Shown: piece by piece, positions 19,501 through 27,846 of the stretch
How positions within the stretch are numbered: position 1 is the stretch's first letter
Layout of the letters: every line of letters starts with the position of its first letter
Assembly: GCF_900106535.1 (NCBI RefSeq)
Contig: NZ_FNOH01000007.1
Coordinates: 186,001 to 250,000, forward strand
Length of the DNA stretch: 64,000 nucleotides
Reading direction: 5' to 3'
Source: Myxococcus xanthus
Lineage (GTDB): Bacteria; Myxococcota; Myxococcia; Myxococcales; Myxococcaceae
The notes under the pieces: model-generated
The model's input: only the letters and a program-made list of their open reading frames with translations
What the model was told of the DNA's origin: nothing
Database searches by the model: none
Made by a program: the position numbers and the translations under genes

Positions 19501-22500
19501 GCGGGCTCGCCACCGCCGCTCGCCGGGGCGACGAAGGCTTCCTGCTGGACGCGCTGGGCCACGCCAACGTGGCGGTGCGCTCCTGGGCCGCGGACGGCCT
19601 GTCCCGCCTGGGTGACGTGCGCGCCCTGCCGGTGCTCACCGGCAACCTGCGCCACGACCACCTCCCCATCCGGCTGGGCGCCATCCTCTCCTTCGCGGCC
19701 CTGGGCCCGGAGGGTGACGGCGGCCTGCTGCACGGCCTGGAGGACCGCGCCCGCGAGGTGCAGGAGATGGTGTTCGCCATCGTCCTCGCCCGTGATTTGC
19801 GCGCCAGCCGCCGGGGCGAGCCGCCCGACCTGCTCACCAGCGCCCTCTCCAGTGGAAGGCCGGAGGTCCGCTACGCCGCCGCCCGCGCGCTGGAGCTGCG
19901 CACGGAGCCGGACTCGGCGCGCGCCCAGTTGGTGGAAGCCCTGCTGCCGCCTCGGCCGGAGAAGGTGGCCGACATGAAGGACTGGCCGGCCGAAGAGGAG
20001 CGCGTGAAGTACGTCGTCGGGCTCGCCGAGGCCCTGTCCAGCCTCCAGCCCGAGCAGCGCTACGCGGCGGCCCAGGTGCTGCTGCTGCGCGACAAGCCGC
20101 TGGAGTACTTCCGCCACGCCAAGAAGGTGGCGCGGCCGAGCACGCTGGATGCGCCCTGGAAGCCGGAGACGGCACCCACCAGTTCGCCTGTGCAGGCCGC
20201 ACCCGCGAAGAACTGGCTGCGGCGCATCTTCTCCGCCGTGAAGACGGACGCCCCCGCCGCCTCACCCGAGGCCTCCGCCCAGGCCGAGCGGCAGCACCTG
20301 CGCCGGCTGGCCTTCGGTGCCTACGTCGGCCTGCTGCGGCAGGTGTCCACGGGCGACGATGAGAGCCACCGCGTGCGTCGCGACGCGGTGGACCGCGTGG
20401 TGAAGCTCACGCTGGAGGGCTTCGCCGGCACGCCCGCCGCCGTGGCCGCCCTGCTGCGCGCCCTGGAGGACCCTCACCAACTGGTGCGCAAGGCCGCGCT
20501 GGCCGGGCTGAAGGAGCTCTTCCCCGCCGGGAGCGATGAGCCGCTGGCGCTGGCCCTGGCCTCGCTGGCGCCGGACGTGGCGCGCGCGGCGCTGGATGAA
20601 CTGGCCACGCGGGGTGACGCCGCGAAGCCGCGCATCACCGCCGCACTGAACTCGCCGCTGACGGACGTGCGCCGCTACGCCTTCGAGCTGCTGGAGAAGC
20701 TCAGCCCGCCCGGCAGCCTGGAGCCGCTGCTGGCCGCGCTGAGCAGCGAGCACGCCGACCTGCGCGTGGGCGTCATCGAGCGGCTGGCGGGCGCCAACGA
20801 CTCGCGCGTCACCGAGGCGCTGGGACGCGCCATGGCCAGCGAGCACGAGGACCTGCGCCTGCGCGCCTCGGAGCTGCTGGCGTGGCGTGGCGATGACCGC
20901 GCGGTGGAGGTGCTCGCCACGTTCCTGCGCGCGGAGAACGCGAGCGCCGCGAAGCGCGCCACGGAGGCCCTGGCCCGGCTGGCCACGCCCGCCTCGGTGG
21001 CCGCGCTGGCCGCCCGGCTGCCCGCGGCCCAGGATTACCATGAGCGCAAGCGGCTGGTGACGGCCCTGGGCAACACGCGCCGGCCCGAGGCGCTGGAGGT
21101 GCTGGCCCGCCAGTGCCAGACGGACGCAGAGGGCGTCATCCGCAGCGAGTGTGTCACCGCGGCCATGACGGTGGCCGGCAGCGACGTGAAGAAGCGCGAC
21201 GTGAAGCTGGCCGTGTCGTTCCTGCGGCAGGCCGTGAAGAGCTTCGACGTCGCCGTGCGGCTGGAGGCCCTGCGGCACCTGGAGCACGGCGCGGAGGCCG
21301 GCCAGTCGGAGCTGCTGGTCAGCCTCTTCACGGACCGCTTCCCCACCGTGAGCGGCGCGGCCGTGGAGGCCTACGCGAAGCGCGTCATCGAGCACGGCGC
21401 CCCGGCGGAGCCGCTGGAGGCGGTGCTGCGCGGCGGCTCGCGCGACCTGATGCTGCCGGCCGCGGAAGGCGTGGCCTTCAAGGGCGGCGCCAGCGCGCTG
21501 CGGCCCCTGATGCTGTACGCCCGCGCGGGCGAGGACGGCCAGCGCGAGCGGGCCCTGCTGGCCCTGGGCACGCTGGGTGACGCGCGCGCCCTGGCCGAGC
21601 TGGAGACGGTGGCCGCGGGCGGCACGGCGGAAGCGCCCGTGGAGCCGAGCATGGTGTCGGCCGCCATCGAGGGCCTGGGCCGGCTCGCCGCGAAGCTGCC
21701 GGACGGCGAGGAGCGCCGCCGCGTCGAGGAGAAGGTGGAGGCCGCCGCGGTGGAGGGCGCCACACTGGTGTTGCAGCAGGCCGGCGTGAAGGGCCTGCGC
21801 GCCATCGGCGGGGAGCGCGCCCGGGTGAAAATCGAGGCGCTGCTCGGCGATACGAGCACGGCGCTGCTGGTGCAGCTCACCGCGGCCCAGGAGCTGGGGA
21901 AGCTCAAGGACACCGCGGCGGAGACGGCCCTGGCCGCCGCGCTGGACGCGCCCCAGCAGGAGCTGCGCAAGGAGGCGCGCAAGGCGCTCGACGTGCTGTT
22001 CCCCACCGAGCGCACGCGGGTGGAGTTCCACGCGGTGGCCAGCCGCTACCCGGACATCTCCGCGCCCGCCGCGGCCTACCTCGCCAACGAAGGCGACCCG
22101 GCGCTGCTGGTGCCCCGGCTGGCCACGCTAGACAACGTGACGCTGCGGCTGCGCCTGCGGCGCGGGCTCGCACGCCGGGGCGCCCTGCCCCTGCCGGAAG
22201 TGGTGGCGCTGCTGGGCCACGACAAGCCGGAGGCCCGCGAGGAGGCCGCGCTGCTGGTGGGCACCTGGACGGGAGAGGCCCGCGAGCCCGGCACGGTGGA
22301 CCTGGCCGCGCTGTCCCGCGCGCTGGTGACGGCCGAGCGCCGCACGGCCACGGACTGGACCTCCGCCGCGCCGTCCAGGCGCGCCGTGCTGGAAGGCGCC
22401 TGGGAGCGGCTGCTGTGGGCGGGCTCCCGTCTGGGCGCCGCGGGCATGGCCGACTCCGCGCGCACCCTCCTCCAGGGTGGCGAGACGGCGGCTCCGGGCA

Positions 22501-23075
22501 CCGTGCGCCAGGAGGCCGCGCGCGCCCTGGGCCGGCTGGGCACGCCGGGGGGCACGCTGACGCTCACCGGACAGGCCCCGGCGGCCGTGCTGACGAACGA
22601 GAAGGAGCGAGCCGCCGCGGCGGACACGCTGCGCAAGTCGCTGGTGGACCCGGACGCGCGGGTGCGGGCGGCGGCGGCGGATGCGCTGGCGAAGCTCGCC
22701 CCCGAGCGCGCCACTGCCTGGGCACTGGAAGTGAAGCCCTTCGACGCGGTGGCCTTCGGTCCCATGGGGGCCCGGACGTCACGGGAGCTGCTGGCCACCT
22801 CCGAGGGTCGCCGGCTGTCGGTGCCGACGCTGCTGGGGGCTCACGCGCTGGAGCCCCTGAAGTCCCTGGCCACCGACGCGAAGCCGGAGACGCGGCAGGA
22901 CGCGTGGGCCGCGCTGGGCCGCCTGGGCGGAGACGACGCGGCGAAGCTGCTGCACGAGGCCGCCTTCGACAAGTCGCAAACCGAGGAGCTGCGCAAGGCC
23001 GCCTGGCGCGCCCACAAACGTGCACGCCGGGCCGCTGAGCGCGCCCGGAACCGGAAGGAAGGGAACCCGTCGTGA
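16539..23075 (+). CDS. Giant WD40 beta-propeller + HEAT-repeat protein, likely retron partner
   Basis: A 2178-residue protein; ATG at 16539 is chosen over the adjoining GTG because GAGGAG at 16529-16534 is well spaced. Residues 1-315 are WD40-like blades: AGADGVVRAWDW near 110, AGDDGKLRIWYL near 193, SGSDGQVKVWRL near 250. From about 345 to the end it is a series of 30-40-residue HEAT repeats (pattern D-x-x-V-R-x-A-A-x-x-A-L-x-x-L), broken once by a Pro/Ala-rich linker at about 1200-1250. It ends in a basic tail. No enzyme motif was seen. It overlaps the SWIM gene by four bases (GTGA), and the retron follows. This arrangement fits what I recall of retrons paired with an ARM/HEAT protein and a winged-helix SWIM protein (type XIII in the Mestre 2020 classification). 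Confidence 0.75.
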   Translation: MPVLAIGNIEKVRALAANARLLLVGGARASTASRLTAFEPGTNKVLWSTELPSAVNALALSGGQWAAAGADGTVRIGTLSDGQVQFQLNDVHPGGVTALASSADGTLLFSAGADGVVRAWDWESTRKMHEWKASTQPLRAVAVDPSGTYAAGAGDDGVVRVFTVATGAQRDMAGHEGAVRALAFTPRDGRLVSAGDDGKLRIWYLVGAVEFEVRGEKDTGHAGPVLALLFPPTPTAKPGEEEPGDRVWSSGSDGQVKVWRLDVRRKPRSLDAGGKPVQALAFVPPANPRLAKTSLGSVFTGGDDRRTHRFGLAADGSPAGDHDTSQHGIDLLTESLKAGRPRREAAVREAAALEETEALDFLFQVLSSEKDAEVRRLAVRELADKGRTAARPKLRERLDDSHPMVRKAALDALVALEPESPLSAPRAALGSQHPEVRVLGLELLAKLGGTSPLVPGLIAGQLADNQGAVGLAALDALTQVVPGDGAEPLRTAFERGPSQLKVEVLIRAVAGGLLGHAQLQALVARALDDADPGVRRTAFTVRVMERRALSHALESRDEDFGRGTKEVSRWLVQRARRAQGVAGNPPITDAELQSARDAMPAQGTTGAAITESDLEPLLAAMACRTPDTAVRGARGLAQLGDARALGALLQLSREPDAAIRRVAASSLQALQDARARERLVWMLDDENADVRAAALDAVVALDADASLASAEAALRSGHEDVRVRGLDRLVKLGAATPGAEPLLGDALEDESGKVRGEAFRTLWAWNEKAPEKALDRALAGRFPDLRHRAVEVLAQRAAEGWALERLKKAVEDRDTSVATAAYDAWVKHVGKEHAEAHLAALATTHAPLREHAAKGAIHAPIEPLRSPLLKRVQDEEVPVAVAALEALDKLVPNENGPLLAGLSAAPLPVRVRAVELLAPRGAEDIIEPMRAFITDKDLERLYPPAFLVPLRIRAARALASLGSRRLLTFFATVLLPHELGDLQEQGGRGLATAARRGDEGFLLDALGHANVAVRSWAADGLSRLGDVRALPVLTGNLRHDHLPIRLGAILSFAALGPEGDGGLLHGLEDRAREVQEMVFAIVLARDLRASRRGEPPDLLTSALSSGRPEVRYAAARALELRTEPDSARAQLVEALLPPRPEKVADMKDWPAEEERVKYVVGLAEALSSLQPEQRYAAAQVLLLRDKPLEYFRHAKKVARPSTLDAPWKPETAPTSSPVQAAPAKNWLRRIFSAVKTDAPAASPEASAQAERQHLRRLAFGAYVGLLRQVSTGDDESHRVRRDAVDRVVKLTLEGFAGTPAAVAALLRALEDPHQLVRKAALAGLKELFPAGSDEPLALALASLAPDVARAALDELATRGDAAKPRITAALNSPLTDVRRYAFELLEKLSPPGSLEPLLAALSSEHADLRVGVIERLAGANDSRVTEALGRAMASEHEDLRLRASELLAWRGDDRAVEVLATFLRAENASAAKRATEALARLATPASVAALAARLPAAQDYHERKRLVTALGNTRRPEALEVLARQCQTDAEGVIRSECVTAAMTVAGSDVKKRDVKLAVSFLRQAVKSFDVAVRLEALRHLEHGAEAGQSELLVSLFTDRFPTVSGAAVEAYAKRVIEHGAPAEPLEAVLRGGSRDLMLPAAEGVAFKGGASALRPLMLYARAGEDGQRERALLALGTLGDARALAELETVAAGGTAEAPVEPSMVSAAIEGLGRLAAKLPDGEERRRVEEKVEAAAVEGATLVLQQAGVKGLRAIGGERARVKIEALLGDTSTALLVQLTAAQELGKLKDTAAETALAAALDAPQQELRKEARKALDVLFPTERTRVEFHAVASRYPDISAPAAAYLANEGDPALLVPRLATLDNVTLRLRLRRGLARRGALPLPEVVALLGHDKPEAREEAALLVGTWTGEAREPGTVDLAALSRALVTAERRTATDWTSAAPSRRAVLEGAWERLLWAGSRLGAAGMADSARTLLQGGETAAPGTVRQEAARALGRLGTPGGTLTLTGQAPAAVLTNEKERAAAADTLRKSLVDPDARVRAAAADALAKLAPERATAWALEVKPFDAVAFGPMGARTSRELLATSEGRRLSVPTLLGAHALEPLKSLATDAKPETRQDAWAALGRLGGDDAAKLLHEAAFDKSQTEELRKAAWRAHKRARRAAERARNRKEGNPS

Positions 23076-24925
23076 CGACCGCCACCCGACACCCCGTCGA
23101 GCTGCGCTACGCCACCGCGAGCGACGTCGAGTCCGGCGCGGACGACTCCCGCGTCCGCCTGGCCCTGGAGGGCTCGCGCGGCACCGTGGGCGTGAGCGGC
23201 CGCGTCACCGACGCCGCCCTCTTCCGCGACGCGCTGGCCGCCACCTTCGGCATCCTCGCCAGCGACTTGCGCTACCGGGGCAAGGACCGCACCGCGTACC
23301 TCGCCTACCTGATGAAGCAGGGCAAGCGGGCAAGCGCGCTCATCTGGGAGGCGCAGAAGGCGTTCCTGGACAACGCGCTGGACGGCGAGAAGAAGCAGGA
23401 CGCGGTGCTGGACCCCGTGCTCACGGTGGATCCAGACAGCGTGTCCCTGGAGGTCTTCTCCCGCGACGAGAGCGCCTACGCCCGGCTGTCCTTCGACAAC
23501 CGCCTCTTCGAGGGCCGCGAGGCCGCGCACGGCTCCACCTTCCTGGACGTGCCGCCGGAGCTGCCCGCCCGCGTGGACCGGCTGCGCACCTACGTGCCCG
23601 TCTCCCTGGAGGCGCACGTCGCGCTGGCCACGCCGGCCTCGCAGCCGCCCCGCGCCCCGCGCAACGTGGAGGTGCCCCACGCCTGGCTGCGCGGCTTCCT
23701 CCAGGTGCAGTCCGCCGCCACGCTGCCCGCGAGCACCTGCGAGCTGGCGCCCATCGACCTCTACAACCTCCTCTTCGCCCTGCGCGCTCGCAAGGCGAAG
23801 AAGGCCCCCCGCGCGCTGCGCTTCGAGCTGGTGCCCGGCGCCCCGCCCCGGCTGGTGCTGGAGCCGTGGGAGCTGGTGCTGGAGTGCCACGGCGGCACGT
23901 ACAACGGCACCGCGCCCGCGGTGGTGCGCACCTTCGGCCGTCAGCGCCTGGCCGCGCTCGCGCGCCTGCTGCCCCACGCGAAGTCGGTGCGGGTGCAGCT
24001 CATGGGCCCCGGCCTGCCGGTGTTCTGGGTCATCGACATGGGCGCGGCCACGCTCACGCTGGGCCTCACGGGCTGGACGGAGAGCGGCTGGTCCTCCGCC
24101 GCGGCCTTCGACGTGCTGATGCCCCGCGCGGTGCCGGACGGATTGGCGGAGCAGCTTCGCAACCGACTGCGGACCGAAGGTCCCCTGCCCTTCGACACGC
24201 TCGCCGCCAATGCCGGCGCGCCCAAGGAGTCCGTGCGCGCGGCGCTCCAACTGGAGTGCCTGCGCGGACGCATCCTCTTCGACGTGGCGCGCGGCCAGTA
24301 CCGTCCGCGCGAGCTGATGCCCACGCCGGTGGACGCCGCCGTCATCCGCTACGGCAACGAGCTGGAAGCACGGGCGCACCGCCTGCTGGGCGGCGACGGC
24401 GCTCCGGGCGCGGGCGAGGTGAAGCTGACCAAGGTGCACGACGTGGTGGGAGAGGGCATCCGCATCCACGGCGAGGTGGTGGACCGCGAGGCCCTGCGCA
24501 GCTTCTTCCCCAGCTTCACGTTGGATTTGGAAGGCCGCGTGAAGGACGCCAGCTGCGGGTGTCCGCACCACCGGCGCTCCGGCCTGAGGGAAGGCCCCTG
24601 CGAGCACCTGCTGGCGTTGCGGCTGGCCTACGCGCGCCGCCGCGCGGAGGAAGAGGCGCTGCGGCAGACGCCCGAGGGCCGCAAGCTCATCCGCGCGGAG
24701 ACGCGCTCCTACGTGCGGCGCGACGCGGAGAGCGGCCTGGAGACGGTGTACCGGGTTTCCCTGGATGGTCAGGTGGTGGCGGTGGAGTGGGGCCCGCGCA
24801 CGGGCTCGCCGCGTCACCAGCGGCTCTGGTTCGACTCGGATGCGGAAGCGCGCGGAGCGTACTTCGCGCGCCTGGAGAAGTTGGCGGCTGACGGCTACAT
24901 CGACGCGGCCTCGGCATTGGTGTAA
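23072..24925 (+). CDS. Winged-helix / SWIM zinc-finger protein, likely retron partner
   Basis: A 617-residue protein with a GTG start inside the GTGA overlap with the HEAT gene and a GGAAGGAAGGG site before it. A zinc-binding SWIM motif is plain: C495-x-C497 (SCGCPHH) then C510-x-H512 (PCEHLLAL), giving CxC-x12-CxH. Before it, around residues 350-420, DGLAEQLRNRLRTEGPLPFD and the following helices look like a winged-helix module. SWIM domains bind DNA or proteins. The stop is about 78 bases upstream of the retron a1 repeat, so the gene is probably co-transcribed with the msr-msd and reverse transcriptase. It also resembles SWIM proteins from bacterial MoxR/vWA clusters such as E. coli yehQ. 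Confidence 0.8.
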   Translation: MTTATRHPVELRYATASDVESGADDSRVRLALEGSRGTVGVSGRVTDAALFRDALAATFGILASDLRYRGKDRTAYLAYLMKQGKRASALIWEAQKAFLDNALDGEKKQDAVLDPVLTVDPDSVSLEVFSRDESAYARLSFDNRLFEGREAAHGSTFLDVPPELPARVDRLRTYVPVSLEAHVALATPASQPPRAPRNVEVPHAWLRGFLQVQSAATLPASTCELAPIDLYNLLFALRARKAKKAPRALRFELVPGAPPRLVLEPWELVLECHGGTYNGTAPAVVRTFGRQRLAALARLLPHAKSVRVQLMGPGLPVFWVIDMGAATLTLGLTGWTESGWSSAAAFDVLMPRAVPDGLAEQLRNRLRTEGPLPFDTLAANAGAPKESVRAALQLECLRGRILFDVARGQYRPRELMPTPVDAAVIRYGNELEARAHRLLGGDGAPGAGEVKLTKVHDVVGEGIRIHGEVVDREALRSFFPSFTLDLEGRVKDASCGCPHHRRSGLREGPCEHLLALRLAYARRRAEEEALRQTPEGRKLIRAETRSYVRRDAESGLETVYRVSLDGQVVAVEWGPRTGSPRHQRLWFDSDAEARGAYFARLEKLAADGYIDAASALV

Positions 24926-25002
24926 ACCCTTCAACCACGGCTCGGCCGCCACGCGCGGCCGGCAGGACAGGTGCGACGAAGAGACGACGACGTGCGCTTC
25001 AC

Positions 25003-25035
25003 GCGCGAGCAGCCGAGAGAGGTCCGGAGTGCATC
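25003..25035 (+). repeat. Retron inverted repeat a1
   Basis: Pairs with 25251-25283; the outermost ten bases (GCGCGAGCAG) match perfectly and the remaining 23 contain several mismatches or G-U pairs. In retrons this stem brings the branching G next to the template start. Confidence 0.85.
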
Positions 25036-25100
25036 AGCCTGAGCGCCTCGAGCGCGGGAGCGGCGTTGCGCCGCTCCGGTTGGAATGCAGGACACTCTCC

Positions 25101-25235
25101 GCAAGGTAGCCTGTTCTTGGCTCTCTCCCTCCTAGGCACTACGGCCAGGGTGGGTAGCGGAGCCAACGACGCGACCGCCGTTTACCCACCCCGGCCGTAG
25201 TGCCTAGGAGGGGAGAGCCGGTGAGGCTACCGTGC
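25101..25235 (+). other. msd long stem-loop (msDNA hairpin)
   Basis: Outer stem GGTAGCCT (25105-25112) pairs with AGGCTACC (25224-25231). The main stem starts at GGCTCTC (25119) and closes at GAGAGCC (25213-25219). It runs through CTCCTAGGCACTACGGCC paired with its complement, and TGGGTA paired with TACCCA, up to a loop of about 16 bases around 25165. Very few mismatches are seen over almost 45 base pairs. It is too long and lacks a T tract, so it is not a terminator. Confidence 0.9.
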
Positions 25236-25250
25236 CCCAGGTAAGATGGT

Positions 25251-25283
25251 GGTGCTTTCCCGGCCTCCCTCGACTGCTCGCGC
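25251..25283 (+). repeat. Retron inverted repeat a2
   Basis: Complement of a1 (25003-25035), ending in CTGCTCGCGC at 25274-25283. Its inner end marks where reverse transcription should begin. Confidence 0.85.
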
Positions 25284-25325
25284 CATGTCCCGTCTTCCAT
25301 CGCCGCGCCCGCCCAAGGTGCAGAC

Positions 25326-26783
25326 ATGACCGCCAGGCTGGACCCGTTCGTCCCCGCAGCTTCGCCGCAGGCCGTGCCCACGCCCGAGCTCACCGCTCCG
25401 TCGTCAGACGCGGCCGCGAAGCGTGAAGCCCGCCGGCTCGCGCACGAAGCGTTGCTCGTCCGCGCGAAGGCCATCGACGAAGCGGGCGGCGCCGACGACT
25501 GGGTGCAGGCGCAGCTCGTCTCCAAGGGCCTCGCGGTGGAGGACCTGGACTTCTCCAGCGCCTCCGAGAAGGACAAGAAGGCCTGGAAGGAGAAGAAGAA
25601 GGCCGAGGCCACCGAGCGCCGCGCGCTGAAGCGTCAGGCGCACGAGGCGTGGAAGGCCACGCACGTGGGCCACCTGGGCGCGGGCGTGCACTGGGCGGAG
25701 GACCGCCTGGCCGACGCGTTCGACGTGCCCCACCGCGAGGAGCGCGCCCGGGCCAACGGCCTGACGGAGCTGGACTCGGCGGAGGCGCTGGCCAAGGCGC
25801 TGGGGCTGAGCGTGTCCAAGCTGCGCTGGTTCGCGTTCCACCGCGAGGTGGACACGGCCACGCACTACGTGAGCTGGACGATTCCGAAGCGGGACGGCAG
25901 CAAGCGCACGATTACGTCCCCCAAGCCTGAGCTGAAGGCAGCGCAGCGCTGGGTGCTGTCCAACGTCGTGGAGCGGCTGCCGGTGCACGGCGCGGCGCAC
26001 GGCTTCGTGGCGGGACGCTCCATCCTCACCAACGCGCTGGCCCACCAGGGCGCGGACGTGGTGGTGAAGGTGGACCTCAAGGACTTCTTCCCCTCCGTCA
26101 CCTGGCGCCGGGTGAAGGGCCTGTTGCGCAAGGGCGGCCTGCCGGAGGGCACGTCCACGCTGCTGTCGCTGCTCTCCACGGAAGCGCCGCGGGAGGCGGT
26201 GCAGTTCCGGGGCAAGCTGCTGCACGTGGCCAAGGGCCCGCGCGCGCTGCCCCAGGGCGCGCCCACGTCGCCGGGCATCACCAACGCGCTGTGCCTGAAG
26301 CTGGACAAGCGGCTGTCCGCGCTCGCGAAGCGGCTGGGCTTCACGTACACGCGCTACGCGGACGACCTGACCTTCTCGTGGACGAAGGCGAAGCAGCCCA
26401 AGCCGCGGCGGACGCAGCGTCCCCCGGTGGCGGTGCTGCTGTCTCGCGTGCAGGAAGTGGTGGAGGCGGAGGGCTTCCGCGTGCACCCGGACAAGACGCG
26501 CGTGGCGCGCAAGGGCACGCGGCAGCGGGTGACGGGGCTGGTCGTGAATGCGGCGGGCAAGGACGCGCCGGCGGCCCGAGTCCCGCGCGACGTGGTGCGC
26601 CAGCTCCGCGCCGCCATCCACAACCGGAAGAAGGGCAAGCCGGGCCGCGAGGGCGAGTCGCTGGAGCAGCTCAAGGGCATGGCCGCCTTCATCCACATGA
26701 CGGACCCGGCCAAGGGCCGCGCCTTCCTGGCTCAGCTCACGGAGCTGGAGTCCACGGCGAGCGCGGCTCCGCAGGCGGAGTGA
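25326..26783 (+). CDS. Retron reverse transcriptase (Mx162-type)
   Basis: A 485-residue reverse transcriptase, the same length I recall for the Mx162 enzyme. After a charged N-terminal extension of about 140 residues come the RT motifs: KRTITSPKPELKAAQRWVL, then the retron-specific NAxxH region (ILTNALAHQ), motif A VDLKDFFPSV, motif B QGAPTSPGITNALC, catalytic RYADDLTFSW, and the retron VTG motif (RVTGLVVN) that helps recognise the msr. It makes branched RNA-DNA (msDNA) from the adjacent msr-msd. The ATG at 25326 is 42 bases after a2. No effector domain is fused; the effectors are presumably the HEAT and SWIM proteins upstream. It ends three bases before the convergent hydrolase stop. Confidence 0.96.
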   Translation: MTARLDPFVPAASPQAVPTPELTAPSSDAAAKREARRLAHEALLVRAKAIDEAGGADDWVQAQLVSKGLAVEDLDFSSASEKDKKAWKEKKKAEATERRALKRQAHEAWKATHVGHLGAGVHWAEDRLADAFDVPHREERARANGLTELDSAEALAKALGLSVSKLRWFAFHREVDTATHYVSWTIPKRDGSKRTITSPKPELKAAQRWVLSNVVERLPVHGAAHGFVAGRSILTNALAHQGADVVVKVDLKDFFPSVTWRRVKGLLRKGGLPEGTSTLLSLLSTEAPREAVQFRGKLLHVAKGPRALPQGAPTSPGITNALCLKLDKRLSALAKRLGFTYTRYADDLTFSWTKAKQPKPRRTQRPPVAVLLSRVQEVVEAEGFRVHPDKTRVARKGTRQRVTGLVVNAAGKDAPAARVPRDVVRQLRAAIHNRKKGKPGREGESLEQLKGMAAFIHMTDPAKGRAFLAQLTELESTASAAPQAE

Positions 26784-26786
26784 CGC

Positions 26787-27677
26787 TCAGCGCGCGTCCG
26801 TCGCCGAGGTGCCGCGCGCCAGCAACGCGGCATTGAGGAAGTCCGTCAGCCGGCGCGGGTACGCCTCTGGCTCGGTGGCGCTGAAGTTCCCGTGCCCGGC
26901 GCCCTGGATGCGCCATGTCTGGGCATACTCGCGCACCTTGGCGAAGAGCTCGTCGGCGAGCGGCTGTCCTGACTCCTCCGTCCCCATGACGATGAGCAGC
27001 GGCCGGGGGCGGATGCGCTCCACCGCGTCGATGGTGCGCACCTCTTCCAGGGCGATGCCGCGCCGCCAGAAGGGCACCAGCGCCCCGGACTGCGACACGA
27101 AGCCAAAGCGGCGGAAGTCATACGCGGCGGCCAGCCACAGCGTGTTGAACGGGGACAGCAGCACCACCGCGCGCACCGCCGGGTCCTCCGCCGCCACCTC
27201 CGCCACGGCCGCGGAGCCAATCGAGAAGCCGAGCGCCCCTACCCGCTCCGGGTCCACGTCCGGCTGGGCGCGCACGAAGTCCAGCGCGGCCCGCACGTCC
27301 CGGCGCTCCAGGTCTCCCCAGGTGGAGAAACCACCCTCGCTTTCACCGTGGGCGCGCAGGTCGAAGAGCAGCACGCCATAGCCCGCGGCCCGCAGGATTC
27401 GCGCTTCGGGCAGCAGGTCCGCGCGCGTCTGGGACAGGCCGTGCGCCAGCACCACGGCGGCGCGGTTGCGGGACGGCACGTACCAGCCCCGCAGCGTCAG
27501 CCCATCCGACGTCTGAAGCGAAACGTCCTTTGCCTCGGCGAAATCAGCGGGGCGCTCGGCCTTGGGACGTGGGTAGTGGAAGTAGGCCTCGGAATGACGC
27601 AGCGCCCTACCGAACACCGCCAGCGCGGCCAGCAGCCCCAGCGCGAGCGCTCCACCCAGCAGCCACCGCCACTTCAT
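26787..27677 (-). CDS. Alpha/beta hydrolase, membrane-anchored
   Basis: A 296-residue protein. The ATG of MKWRWLLGG at 27677 is chosen because it begins a clear N-terminal signal or anchor (about residues 5-25); an in-frame extension upstream is polar. The serine hydrolase features are an oxyanion-hole HG motif (VVLAHGLSQ), the nucleophile elbow GFSIGSAA, an Asp in LLIVMGTEE/D-like position and a terminal His in GAGHGNF. It resembles BEM46/YfhR-type hydrolases that act on esters or lipids. The catalytic face should be periplasmic. It is divergent from the GMC oxidoreductase gene, with about 170 bases between them that hold both promoters. Confidence 0.8.
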   Translation of the reverse strand: MKWRWLLGGALALGLLAALAVFGRALRHSEAYFHYPRPKAERPADFAEAKDVSLQTSDGLTLRGWYVPSRNRAAVVLAHGLSQTRADLLPEARILRAAGYGVLLFDLRAHGESEGGFSTWGDLERRDVRAALDFVRAQPDVDPERVGALGFSIGSAAVAEVAAEDPAVRAVVLLSPFNTLWLAAAYDFRRFGFVSQSGALVPFWRRGIALEEVRTIDAVERIRPRPLLIVMGTEESGQPLADELFAKVREYAQTWRIQGAGHGNFSATEPEAYPRRLTDFLNAALLARGTSATDAR

Positions 27678-27846
27678 CTTCGTTGGACCTCGTTGAAGGA
27701 AGCTGGGGTGTTTGAACCCCAGGAGTGCAGACGGGACCCACGTTGCTCCGCCACGTACTGAGCAGCTTACACTCCACATAGACAACTCACAGTGCCATCA
27801 AAGACGGCACTGTCGCGCCAGGAAACCTGTGGGCACATCCAGGACG

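Larger units (their letters stand above)
25003..25283 (+). ncRNA. Retron msr-msd (Mx162-type) template RNA
   Basis: The locus has all retron elements. Imperfect long-range inverted repeats a1 (25003-25035) and a2 (25251-25283) bracket it. Just inside a1 is an AGC with the likely branching guanosine at 25037. The msr (about 25018-25094) carries a perfect 9-bp hairpin, 25057-25065 with 25069-25077, and a smaller GCGC-ended hairpin at 25043-25055. The msd (about 25089-25250) is a very long stem-loop. I recall Mx162 as a 162-nt DNA linked to the 20th base of a 77-nt RNA; placing the branch G at 25037 gives boundaries that fit these lengths to within a few bases. The reverse transcriptase starts 42 bases after a2. 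Confidence 0.9.

Noticed and set aside
20262-22031. Minus-strand open frame of 589 codons inside the WD40+HEAT gene
   Set aside because: A compositional shadow; the plus-strand frame shows regular HEAT repeats, and the antisense product has no recognisable features.
25119-25219. Long hairpin read as a transcription terminator or an inverted IS end
   Set aside because: It lies inside bracketing a1/a2 repeats, is next to a retron RT, and has no T tract or transposase; it is the msd stem.
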